DNA of 33,357 bases from assembly GCA_012518555.1 (NCBI GenBank), contig JAAYRW010000047.1, positions 1 through 33,357 on the forward strand, in the 5' to 3' direction. The position numbers and the translations under genes were made by a program. Under the pieces are notes generated by a model. That model ran no database searches, was not told the origin of the DNA, and saw only the letters and a program-made list of their open reading frames with translations. Origin of the DNA: Tissierellia bacterium (GTDB lineage: Bacteria > Bacillota > Clostridia > Tissierellales > Sedimentibacteraceae). This document shows, one piece after another, positions 1 to 8,403 of the stretch (position 1 is its first letter; each line of letters opens with the position of its first letter).

Positions 1-1047
1 ATGAAACTAGTTCAGGAAAAGGACTATACAGTTGATGGAGCAATGACTGACCCTAAAGGAGATAGATCCCTTTCACCAAGTAAACAAGAAGATCCTGATC
101 TATATTTAAGAGTAGTAGAAAGAAGAGAGGATGGAGTAGTAGTAAGAGGAGCAAAAGCTCATCAGACAGGTATTACTAACTCACATGAAGTATTAGTAAT
201 GCCGACTATAGCACTAAGCCCTGAAGATAAAGACTATGCAATATCATTTGCTATTCCAGTTGATACTGAAGGTGTGTTTATGATAGTGGGAAGACAGTCT
301 TGTGATACGAGAAAATTGGAAGGCTCAGAAATAGACGTTGGAAACAGCGAATTTGGCGGAATGGAAGCATTAACAGTATTTGACAATGTATTTGTTCCTA
401 ACGACAGAATATTCTTAAACGGAGAAACAGAATTTGCAGGAATGCTTGTAGAAAGATTTGCAGGATATCACAGACAAAGTTATGGCGGATGTAAAGTTGG
501 AGTAGGCGATGTACTAATAGGGGCATCAGCATTAATAGCAGAATACAACGGAGTACAAAGAGCATCTCACGTTAGAGATAAGTTGATTGAAATGGTGCAC
601 TTAAACGAAACCCTGTATTCCAGTGGTATAGCATGTTCAGCTGAAGGAACTAAGACAGAATCAGGAAACTATTTAATAGATATGTTATTAGCAAATGTAT
701 GTAAGCAAAATGTAACCAGGTTCCCATATGAAATTGCAAGAATAGCAGAAGACTTAGCGGGAGGCTTAATGGTAACTGCTCCATCGGAAAAAGATTTAAA
801 GGATTCGAAACTTGGGCCATATATTGAAAAATACTTAGCAGGAGTTAAGGGAGTATCCGTAGAAAATAGACTTAGAGTATTAAGGTTAATCGAAAACCTA
901 ACACTAGGTACGGCAGCGGTAGGATATAGAACAGAATCAATGCACGGTGCAGGATCTCCACAAGCTCAAAGAATTATGATTGCTAGACAAGGAAATATAG
1001 AAGGAAAGAAAGAATTAGCGAAGAAAATAGCAAAAATTAACAATTAA
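1..1047 (+). CDS. abfD: 4-hydroxybutyryl-CoA dehydratase / vinylacetyl-CoA delta-isomerase family protein (5'-truncated by window edge)
   Basis: Motifs DGAMTDPKGDRSLSPS, RGAKAHQTGITNSHE, FAGYHRQSYGGCKVGVGD, HLNETLYSSGIACSAEG and GYRTESMHGAGSPQAQRIMIARQGNI match the AbfD family as recalled. The family is about 490 aa, so the N-terminus lies outside the window. Confidence 0.9.
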   Translation: MKLVQEKDYTVDGAMTDPKGDRSLSPSKQEDPDLYLRVVERREDGVVVRGAKAHQTGITNSHEVLVMPTIALSPEDKDYAISFAIPVDTEGVFMIVGRQSCDTRKLEGSEIDVGNSEFGGMEALTVFDNVFVPNDRIFLNGETEFAGMLVERFAGYHRQSYGGCKVGVGDVLIGASALIAEYNGVQRASHVRDKLIEMVHLNETLYSSGIACSAEGTKTESGNYLIDMLLANVCKQNVTRFPYEIARIAEDLAGGLMVTAPSEKDLKDSKLGPYIEKYLAGVKGVSVENRLRVLRLIENLTLGTAAVGYRTESMHGAGSPQAQRIMIARQGNIEGKKELAKKIAKINN

Positions 1048-1090
1048 CAACCAAAAGTAGTTCTAAACATAATATACGAGGAGAAGTAAA

Positions 1091-4000
1091 ATGATAAAAC
1101 GCAGAACTGAAACAATGGATGGAAATACAGCTGCAGCTTATGCTTCTTATGCATTTACAGACGTCGCGGCAATATATCCAATAACCCCTTCATCGCAAAT
1201 GGCAGGATTAGTTGATGAATGGTCAGCGAACGGAAAAAAGAACATTTTTGGAGAAACAGTATTAGTTAAAGAAATGCAGTCAGAAGGTGGTGCCGCAGGC
1301 ACCCTTCATGGAGCCTTGCAATCAGGTGCGTTGACAACTACTTATACAGCATCACAAGGACTTTTATTGAAAATTCCAAATATGTATAAAATTGCAGGTG
1401 AATTGTTACCGGCAGTATTTCATGTTAGTGCAAGATCCTTGGCATCAAACTCATTAAGTATATTTGGTGACCATCAAGATGTTATGTCAACAAGACAAAC
1501 GGGCTTTACATTATTAGCATCAAGTAGTGTTCAACAAGCTATGGATTTAGCTGCAGTTGCACATTTAAGCGCAATTAAATCAAGACTTCCTGTTCTTCAT
1601 TTCTTTGATGGATTTAGAACATCACATGAAATGCAGAAAATTGAAGTGTTAGAATATGATGAATTAGCAAAACTTGTAGATTATGATGCAATTAAAGCTT
1701 TTAGAGATAATGCCCTAAGTCCGAATAAACCTGTACTTAGAGGAACAACACAAAACCCGGACGTATTTTTCCAATTAAGAGAATCTATTAACAAATTCCA
1801 TGATGCAGTACCGGAAATAGTTCAATCATATATGGATGAAATTAATAAACTAACCGGTAGAAGCTACAAGCTTTTCAATTATTATGGAGACGAAAATGCT
1901 GAAAATATTATTATAGCTATGGGTTCAGGTTGCGAAACAATAAGTGAAGTAGTAGACTATTTAAATGAAAGAGGAGAAAAGGTAGGATTAATTGAAGTTC
2001 ATCTTTATAGGCCATTCTCTGCTGAATTTATGTTAAGTCAGATACCTAAAACGGTTAAGAAAATAGCAGTTCTTGACAGAACAAAAGAGCCTGGCTCCAA
2101 TGGCGAACCTTTATATCTTGATGTTAAAAATGCCTTTTACGGTGTTGAAAATGCCCCTGTTATAGTAGGAGGACGTTATGGATTAGCTTCTAAAGATTTC
2201 AAGCCGGACGATGTAGTAGCTGTATATGAAAACTTAAAGTTAGAAAATCCAAAAAATGATTTTACTGTAAGTATCGTTGACGACGTAACATATAAATCAT
2301 TACCTTTAAGCGATGTAAGTATAGACCCAACACCGGAAGGAACAATAGCATGTAAGTTTTGGGGATTTGGCTCTGATGGAACAGTTGGTGCGAACCAATC
2401 TGCAATAAAAGTAATAGGTGATAATACTAATTTTTATGCACAGGCATATTTTGAATATGATGCTAAGAAATCAGGAGGACTAACAATATCCCATTTAAGA
2501 TTTGGGAGAGAACCGATTAGAGAGCCTTATACAATTAACAGGGCTGACTTCATAGCTTGCCATAAGCAATCATATGTAAACAAATACAATCTTTTATCCG
2601 GAATAAAAAATGGCGGTAAATTTTTATTAAATTGTATTTGGGACGAAGAAGAATTAAATAAAGAGCTACCTGCTTCATTAAAAAGAGATATAGCAAATAA
2701 CAATATAGAATTTTACACTATTAATGCTGTGGAAATTGCTAGAGAAATAGGACTTGGCGAAAGAATTAATATGATAATGCAAGCTGCCTTCTTTAAACTT
2801 GCTGATATTATTCCTGTGGAAGAGGTTGCCAAATATTTGAAGGAAGAAGTTAAAAAGTCTTACGGTAATAAAGGGCAAAGTGTCGTTGATATGAACAATG
2901 CTGCAATTGATAAAGGTTTCGTAAGTATGAAAAAGATCAATGTACCGGAATCATGGAAAACAGCCACAGATGAAAAAGTTGAAGAGGATGTAAAAGCGCC
3001 TGAATTTTTAGAAAAAGTTGTATTCACAATGAATAGACAAGAAGGAGATAAACTACCTGTAAGTGCATTTAATGGTAGAGAAGATGGTACTTTTCCATTA
3101 GGAGGTACTGCTTGGGAAAAACGCGAGATAGCAATAGAAGTTCCACTTTGGGATTCATCAAAATGTATTCAGTGTAATCAATGTTCATTTGTGTGCCCTC
3201 ATGCAGTAATAAGACCGGTACTTCTTACTGAGGAAGAAGTAGAAGGTGCACCGGCCGGATTCGAATCTAAGCCTGCTACAGGAATTAAGGATATGCAGTA
3301 TCATTTAGCTGTATCGGCTCTTGACTGTACAGGATGCAGTAACTGTGTGGATGTGTGCCCAGCTAAGGAAAAAGCAATTAGTATGGAGCCATTGGCAATT
3401 AATAGGGAGCAATATATTAAAGATTGGGAATTTACAAAGAATATTGTATCTAAAGACCTACCTGTTAATCAGGCAAAAACAGTTAAAGGTAGTCAGTTTA
3501 GAAAACCATTATTAGAGTTCTCAGGGGCTTGTGCAGGATGTGGAGAAACACCATATGCGAAATTAGTTACTCAGATGTTTGGTGACAGAATGATGATTTC
3601 TAACGCAGCAGGATGCTCCACAGTATGGGGCGGCTCACCATCAGTATCATATACAACCAACGAAAAAGGACATGGACCATCCTGGGGATTCTCATTGTTT
3701 GAAGATAATGCAGAATATGGGTTTGGAATGTATTTGGGTGTTCATAAAATAAGAAATGCCACTAAATTAAAAGTTCTTGAGGCACTTAACAACGATATAA
3801 GTCTAAACTTAAAAGATGTTATGGAAGATTGGATTGATGGATTTGACGAATCAGATGGAACAAGAGATAGAGCAGAAAAGTTAGCAGCAGTTTTAGAGCA
3901 GGAAAAGGGCAATGATGATTTGTTGAATAAAATCTATGATAAGAAAGATTACTTCATGAAGAGATCTCACTGGATATTTGGTGGAGACGGATGGGCTTAC

Positions 4001-4609
4001 GATATTGGATATGGAGGATTAGATCATGTCCTTGCATCCGGTGAAAATATAAATGTCTTAGTTTTTGATACAGAAGTATATTCAAACACAGGAGGCCAGT
4101 CATCTAAAGCTACACCTACAGCCGCAATTGCAGAGTTTGCATCAAATGGTAAGAGAACCGGAAAGAAAGATTTAGGTTTAATGGCAATGAGCTACGGCTA
4201 TGTATATGTTGCACAGATTGCTATGGGAGCAGATAAGAATCAAACCTTAAAGGCAATAATGGAGGCTGAAAGTTATCCGGGTCCATCATTGATAATTGCA
4301 TATTCTCCATGTATCAATCATGGAATCAAAGGAGGATTGTCAAGGTCACAGCGACAGGCAAAAGATGCTGTTGAAGCAGGATATTGGACCTTGTACAGAT
4401 TTAATCCAGAATTAACAGACCAAGGCAAGAACCCATTCTCATTAGATTCTAAGGAACCAACAAAGGACTTTAAAGAATTCTTAATGAGTGAAGTTAGATA
4501 TGCTTCATTGTATGAGACATTCCCAGAGCAAGCAGATGAATTATTTGCAAAGGCTGAGGTGGATTCTAAACTTAGGTATGAGAAATATGTAAGAATGGCA
4601 ATGAAATAA
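1091..4609 (+). CDS. nifJ: pyruvate:ferredoxin (flavodoxin) oxidoreductase
   Basis: 1172 aa. N-terminal MDGNTAAAYASYAFTDVAAIYPITPSSQMA, two 4Fe-4S motifs (CIQCNQCSFVCP, CTGCSNCVDVCP), TPP region GDGWAYDIGYGGLDHVLASG and FDTEVYSNTGGQSSK. RBS gaggagaagtaaa. Confidence 0.97.
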   Translation: MIKRRTETMDGNTAAAYASYAFTDVAAIYPITPSSQMAGLVDEWSANGKKNIFGETVLVKEMQSEGGAAGTLHGALQSGALTTTYTASQGLLLKIPNMYKIAGELLPAVFHVSARSLASNSLSIFGDHQDVMSTRQTGFTLLASSSVQQAMDLAAVAHLSAIKSRLPVLHFFDGFRTSHEMQKIEVLEYDELAKLVDYDAIKAFRDNALSPNKPVLRGTTQNPDVFFQLRESINKFHDAVPEIVQSYMDEINKLTGRSYKLFNYYGDENAENIIIAMGSGCETISEVVDYLNERGEKVGLIEVHLYRPFSAEFMLSQIPKTVKKIAVLDRTKEPGSNGEPLYLDVKNAFYGVENAPVIVGGRYGLASKDFKPDDVVAVYENLKLENPKNDFTVSIVDDVTYKSLPLSDVSIDPTPEGTIACKFWGFGSDGTVGANQSAIKVIGDNTNFYAQAYFEYDAKKSGGLTISHLRFGREPIREPYTINRADFIACHKQSYVNKYNLLSGIKNGGKFLLNCIWDEEELNKELPASLKRDIANNNIEFYTINAVEIAREIGLGERINMIMQAAFFKLADIIPVEEVAKYLKEEVKKSYGNKGQSVVDMNNAAIDKGFVSMKKINVPESWKTATDEKVEEDVKAPEFLEKVVFTMNRQEGDKLPVSAFNGREDGTFPLGGTAWEKREIAIEVPLWDSSKCIQCNQCSFVCPHAVIRPVLLTEEEVEGAPAGFESKPATGIKDMQYHLAVSALDCTGCSNCVDVCPAKEKAISMEPLAINREQYIKDWEFTKNIVSKDLPVNQAKTVKGSQFRKPLLEFSGACAGCGETPYAKLVTQMFGDRMMISNAAGCSTVWGGSPSVSYTTNEKGHGPSWGFSLFEDNAEYGFGMYLGVHKIRNATKLKVLEALNNDISLNLKDVMEDWIDGFDESDGTRDRAEKLAAVLEQEKGNDDLLNKIYDKKDYFMKRSHWIFGGDGWAYDIGYGGLDHVLASGENINVLVFDTEVYSNTGGQSSKATPTAAIAEFASNGKRTGKKDLGLMAMSYGYVYVAQIAMGADKNQTLKAIMEAESYPGPSLIIAYSPCINHGIKGGLSRSQRQAKDAVEAGYWTLYRFNPELTDQGKNPFSLDSKEPTKDFKEFLMSEVRYASLYETFPEQADELFAKAEVDSKLRYEKYVRMAMK

Positions 4610-4628
4610 TTGAATAAGCATAAAAACT

Positions 4629-4677
4629 AATAGAACTATAAAAACTTGGATTACAATTAAGTTTTTATAGTTCTATT
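4629..4677. terminator. strong inverted repeat between convergent genes, probable (bidirectional) terminator
   Basis: AATAGAACTATAAAAACTT / AAGTTTTTATAGTTCTATT: perfect 19-bp stem with 11-nt loop between nifJ (+) and the GntR gene (-). Confidence 0.8.
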
Positions 4678-4704
4678 ACATTTAAAAAAGAGGCTTGAAA
4701 ATAA

Positions 4705-5424
4705 TTAAAACATTTTTTTAATATGACTAAGGTGTTTTCTCATCACAGCCTTTGCCATTTTCGGGTCATTATCCCTTAAAGCATCTATTATTGATAAGTG
4801 ATCTTCGATGGACTCAACGTAAAGCCCTTTTTTAAATGCATTGTAGACAAAGTTTTCATAGCTGACTCTTACAGCATCTAATGCAATACATAATAGTTCA
4901 TTACCAGATATCAATGCTAATTGAGAGTGAAATTCGAAGTCTTGAATAGTAAGTTTAGCTATATCACCATGGTTGTCTTTCATCATATTTACTATATTCT
5001 CTAACTTTTCAACATCTTCTTTCGTAGCATTTTTTGCAGCACTGTATGTGATTCCAACTTCTATAATTTCACGAAACTCCATAACATCTTTAGGGTTTGA
5101 GTATTTTGCCACCAAGTCAAAGTTCATTAGGTTTTTTACTTCTGTTTCTGTATTAACATATGTACCATTTTTAGTTCTGCTAATTAAATTTAATGTTTCA
5201 AGAGATGCATATGCTTCTCTTAAAGTGCTTCTGCCGATATCAAGCTCCTTGCAGAGTTGGTTTTCATTTGGAAAAACATAACCTTCTGGAAGTTCTCCGC
5301 TCAAAATAGCATTTCTTAACCTAATGAATAAATCTTCAGATAATCTTCTTTTGCTAAGAGGATTAATGTCTTTCAGTATATTGTATAGATTATTGTTTTC
5401 ATTTAAGATAAGTTCGTTCTGCAT
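4705..5424 (-). CDS. GntR-family transcriptional regulator, FadR/FCD subfamily
   Basis: N-terminal wHTH (LSEDLFIRLRNAILSGELPEGYVFPNENQLCKELDIGRSTLREAYASLETLNLI) and all-helical FCD-type domain (EFREIIEVGITYSAAKNAT...EDHLSIIDALRDNDPKMAKAVMRKHLSHI). Confidence 0.9.
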   Translation of the reverse strand: MQNELILNENNNLYNILKDINPLSKRRLSEDLFIRLRNAILSGELPEGYVFPNENQLCKELDIGRSTLREAYASLETLNLISRTKNGTYVNTETEVKNLMNFDLVAKYSNPKDVMEFREIIEVGITYSAAKNATKEDVEKLENIVNMMKDNHGDIAKLTIQDFEFHSQLALISGNELLCIALDAVRVSYENFVYNAFKKGLYVESIEDHLSIIDALRDNDPKMAKAVMRKHLSHIKKMF

Positions 5425-5524
5425 ACTTTCCTAACCTTTCAATTTATTAATCAGCCCATCCTAAATGTTATTAATTAAACACTAATTGAATAATTACAAT
5501 CAATCATATAATGGAAAAATTTTG

Positions 5525-5535
5525 ATGTCTGACAT
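5525..5535. promoter_or_regulatory. putative GntR operator copy 1 (ATGTCTGACAT)
   Basis: 5-1-5 inverted repeat ATGTC-T-GACAT, exact reverse complement of the copy at 5705-5715, both in the divergent intergenic region of a FadR-type regulator. Confidence 0.6.
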
Positions 5536-5564
5536 ATGTAAAATAAATCATTTTTATGGAAAAG

Positions 5565-5611
5565 TCAAGAAAAATTTACACCTAGATCGTTTCAGAAAAA
5601 TTTTCACCTAG
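5565..5611. repeat. two imperfect direct repeats, period 26 bp
   Basis: tcaagaaaaatttacacctag (5565-5585) and ttcagaaaaattttcacctag (5591-5611), 18/21 identical. Confidence 0.6.
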
Positions 5612-5666
5612 TATTCTTAAGTTAACTATCACTAAAGAAATATCAAAAGATATAGTATAATTGCTA

Positions 5667-5695
5667 TTGACTTTTTAATAAATTAGTTATATAAT
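5667..5695 (+). promoter_or_regulatory. sigma-A type promoter for the ilvD-led operon
   Basis: TTGACT (5667-5672), 17-bp spacer, TATAAT (5690-5695). The predicted start site falls at the edge of the operator at 5705. Confidence 0.75.
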
Positions 5696-5704
5696 TAACT
5701 CGCG

Positions 5705-5715
5705 ATGTCAGACAT
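5705..5715. promoter_or_regulatory. putative GntR operator copy 2 (ATGTCAGACAT)
   Basis: ATGTC-A-GACAT just downstream of the TATAAT -10, upstream of the RBS gaggaggtg. Confidence 0.65.
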
Positions 5716-5743
5716 CACACATGAAATTTTGAGGAGGTGTAAA

Positions 5744-7420
5744 ATGAGTTATGGAGGTAAGGGAAACTGGCAAGGTATGGATAATAGCTTTGCGCGTTCC
5801 CTTTTTAAATCTATGGGGTATTCCGACGATGACCTATTAAACAGACCAATTATAGGTATTGCAAACTCATGGAATACTATAGTTCCTGGACATTTTAATT
5901 TAAATCAAATAAGTGAATTTGTAAAAAAAGGTATTTATAGGGGCGGAGGTACAGCAGTAGAATTTGGAGTTATAGGTGCTTGTGATGGAATAGCTAATGG
6001 TCATGAAGGTATGAAATACATACTGCCTTCAAGGGAAATCATTTGCAATTCAATTGAAATTGGAGCACGGGCTCATAAATTAGATGCACTTGTGATGATT
6101 GGTTCTTGTGACAAAATAATTCCTGGCATGTTAATGGCTGCTGCAAGATTAAACATACCTTCAATTATTGTAAATGGAGGTCCAATGATAGGTGGAGTTG
6201 TATTTGATGGCAGAAAATCAGATGCAACATCTGTTGACGAGGCCTTGGGAATGGTAAAAGCAGGTTCGTTAAGCGAAGAATCATTAAAGTTGTTGGAAGA
6301 CACAAGTTGCCCAAGCTGTGGTTCCTGTGCTTTCCTTGGAACTGCTAATACGATGGGTTGTCTGTCAGAAGCACTTGGAATGAGTCTTACAGGCAGTGCC
6401 TTAATTCCTGCAACTTATGCTGAAAGATTAAGGGTTTCCTTTGAAGCAGGACTTAAAATATATGAGCTGGTAGAAAAGGATATTAAACCTCGTGATATTT
6501 TAACAAAAGAAGCTATTCTAAATGGTATTAAGACAGTAATGGCAATAAGCGGCTCCACCAATGCTATTCTTCATCTTAGTGCCATTGTATATGAAGCTGA
6601 ATTAGACATTGATGTCTTAAAGGAATTCAAGGAATTAAACAAAATTACTCCCCAAATAGCAAAAGTAAACCCAGCAGCTAAATGGGACATGGAGGATTTT
6701 TATAGGGCTGGTGGAATTCCAAGAGTAATGGATAACTTAGGTGATTTACTAGGTAGATCAGTTATTACATGCACTGGTAAGACATTGGGAGAAAACTTAG
6801 CTGAATATAAATATCTTCATCCTGCTAATGATGATATTATTAAAACCGTTGACGAATCTTTTGAAGAAACAGGAGGGATTGCTGTCTTATACGGTAATTT
6901 AGCACCGAATTCTGCAGTTACAAAGCCTGGTGCATTTGATAAGTCCCTTTATCATTTCAGGGGTAAAGCAAAGGTTTTCAATAGTGAAGAAGAGGCAAAT
7001 GAAGCTATTTTAGCAGGAAGGATTGAGCATGGTGATGTAGTTGTTATAAGGTACGAAGGTCCAAAGGGTGGGCCAGGTATGAGAGAAATGTATAAGGCTA
7101 TGAAGTTCCTGTATGGAATGGGATTAAATAAAACAACGGCTCTAATTACTGATGGTAGATTTTCTGGTACAAACAATGGATGTTTTGTGGGACATATTTC
7201 ACCGGAAGCTGCAGAAGGAGGCCCCATTGCAGCTATTCAAGATGGCGACATTATAGATATTAATATTGAAAAGGGAACAATAAATGTTATGCTAAGCGAT
7301 GAAGAAATAAAAAACAGACTTGAGAATGTCGTTAAACCTACTAAAGAAGTACCTAGGGGTTATTTACAGGTATACTCGAAGTTAGCTTCATCAGCTGACA
7401 AAGGTGCAGTTATATTATAA
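5744..7420 (+). CDS. IlvD/Edd-family dehydratase (dihydroxy-acid or sugar-acid dehydratase)
   Basis: GACDGIANGHEGMKYILPSRE, IGSCDKIIPGMLMAAARLNIP, CPSCGSCAFLGTANTMGCLSEALGMSLTGSA, TDGRFSGTNNGCFVGHISPEAAEGGPI. Start placed at the ATG after gaggaggtgtaaa rather than 5705, which lies in the operator. Confidence 0.92.
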   Translation: MSYGGKGNWQGMDNSFARSLFKSMGYSDDDLLNRPIIGIANSWNTIVPGHFNLNQISEFVKKGIYRGGGTAVEFGVIGACDGIANGHEGMKYILPSREIICNSIEIGARAHKLDALVMIGSCDKIIPGMLMAAARLNIPSIIVNGGPMIGGVVFDGRKSDATSVDEALGMVKAGSLSEESLKLLEDTSCPSCGSCAFLGTANTMGCLSEALGMSLTGSALIPATYAERLRVSFEAGLKIYELVEKDIKPRDILTKEAILNGIKTVMAISGSTNAILHLSAIVYEAELDIDVLKEFKELNKITPQIAKVNPAAKWDMEDFYRAGGIPRVMDNLGDLLGRSVITCTGKTLGENLAEYKYLHPANDDIIKTVDESFEETGGIAVLYGNLAPNSAVTKPGAFDKSLYHFRGKAKVFNSEEEANEAILAGRIEHGDVVVIRYEGPKGGPGMREMYKAMKFLYGMGLNKTTALITDGRFSGTNNGCFVGHISPEAAEGGPIAAIQDGDIIDINIEKGTINVMLSDEEIKNRLENVVKPTKEVPRGYLQVYSKLASSADKGAVIL

Positions 7421-7432
7421 TTGGGAGGAAAA

Positions 7433-8374
7433 ATGGATATTAAAACTAATATTAAAAAAATAGTAATTGCCGGAGCAGGAGTTATGGGAGCATCATTTGC
7501 TCAAATATTTGCTCAATATGGTTTTAATGTTTTATTGTATGATATATTCGAAGAATCAATAGCAAAAGGAAAAAAACTAATAAGCATGAATCAACAAAAC
7601 GCTATTGAAGAAGGCATGATTTCACATGATGAATCTCAAAAGCTTTTATCAAATATATCATTTACTATGGATATAGAATCTTTCAGAGATGCAGACTTTG
7701 TAATTGAAGCAATTGCGGAAAAAATAGAAATAAAACATGAGTTTTGGAAACAAGTATCTGAAATTGCACCAGAAGAGGCAATACTGACAACTAATACATC
7801 TGGACTTTCAATAAACAAGATAGCAGAAGCAGTACATAAACAAGAAAGATTTTGCGGTATGCATTGGGTTAATCCACCACATATTGTTCCCTTAGTAGAA
7901 ATAATCTCAGGAGATAAAACAACGGAAGAAACATTGGAAATCGTAAAAGAACTTGCTTTATATATAGAAAGAAACCCTGTAATGGTAAAAAAGGACATTG
8001 ACGGATTTATTTTAAATAGATTGCAATATGCACTATTAAGAGAAGCTTTCTATATTGTTGAAAATGGTGTTGCAAGTGTCGAGGATGTAGACGATGTTAT
8101 GAAATATGGTCTTGGAAGAAGATATGCATGTATAGGTCCTTTTGAAACGATTGATTTTGGAGGAATTGACATATTCTTTAATGTTGGAAGTTATATGTTT
8201 AGAGAACTCAGCAATTCTACAGAAGTATCCAAATTACTAAAAGATTTATATGAAGATGGGGCATATGGTGTAAAAACTGGAAAAGGTTTTTATGATTATA
8301 GTGGTGACAAGGCAAAGAAAGCTATAGAAAAAAGAGACAAAGATTTTATGAAGGTTGCCAAAAGCCTATCATAA
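7433..8374 (+). CDS. 3-hydroxyacyl-CoA dehydrogenase-family NAD-dependent dehydrogenase (possibly a free 3-hydroxyacid dehydrogenase)
   Basis: Rossmann GAGVMGASFAQIFAQYGFNVLLYD, NTSGLSINKIAEAV, MHWVNPPHIVPLVEIISG, GVKTGKGFYDY. RBS gggaggaaaa before ATG 7433. Confidence 0.88.
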   Translation: MDIKTNIKKIVIAGAGVMGASFAQIFAQYGFNVLLYDIFEESIAKGKKLISMNQQNAIEEGMISHDESQKLLSNISFTMDIESFRDADFVIEAIAEKIEIKHEFWKQVSEIAPEEAILTTNTSGLSINKIAEAVHKQERFCGMHWVNPPHIVPLVEIISGDKTTEETLEIVKELALYIERNPVMVKKDIDGFILNRLQYALLREAFYIVENGVASVEDVDDVMKYGLGRRYACIGPFETIDFGGIDIFFNVGSYMFRELSNSTEVSKLLKDLYEDGAYGVKTGKGFYDYSGDKAKKAIEKRDKDFMKVAKSLS

Positions 8375-8403
8375 TAAAAATAAGGGATAAATAAGGAGGA
8401 AAA

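Noticed and set aside
2678-2878. Antisense ORF inside nifJ, and similar short antisense ORFs at 6073, 6952, 7636, 9685, 11083, 11225, 12555, 13387, 14708, 19245, 22564, 25543, 26402, 28104, 29552, 30987, 32202
   Set aside because: All lie opposite well-supported genes, have no recognisable domains, and are expected by chance in AT-rich DNA.
5705-5743. Upstream ATG at 5705 as the ilvD-like start
   Set aside because: It lies in the ATGTCAGACAT operator near the predicted transcription start and lacks an RBS; ATG 5744 follows gaggaggtg.
5744-7420. IlvD as part of branched-chain amino acid synthesis
   Set aside because: No ilvB/ilvN/ilvC/ilvE or leu genes nearby; it leads a catabolic run under a GntR regulator, so a different substrate is more likely.
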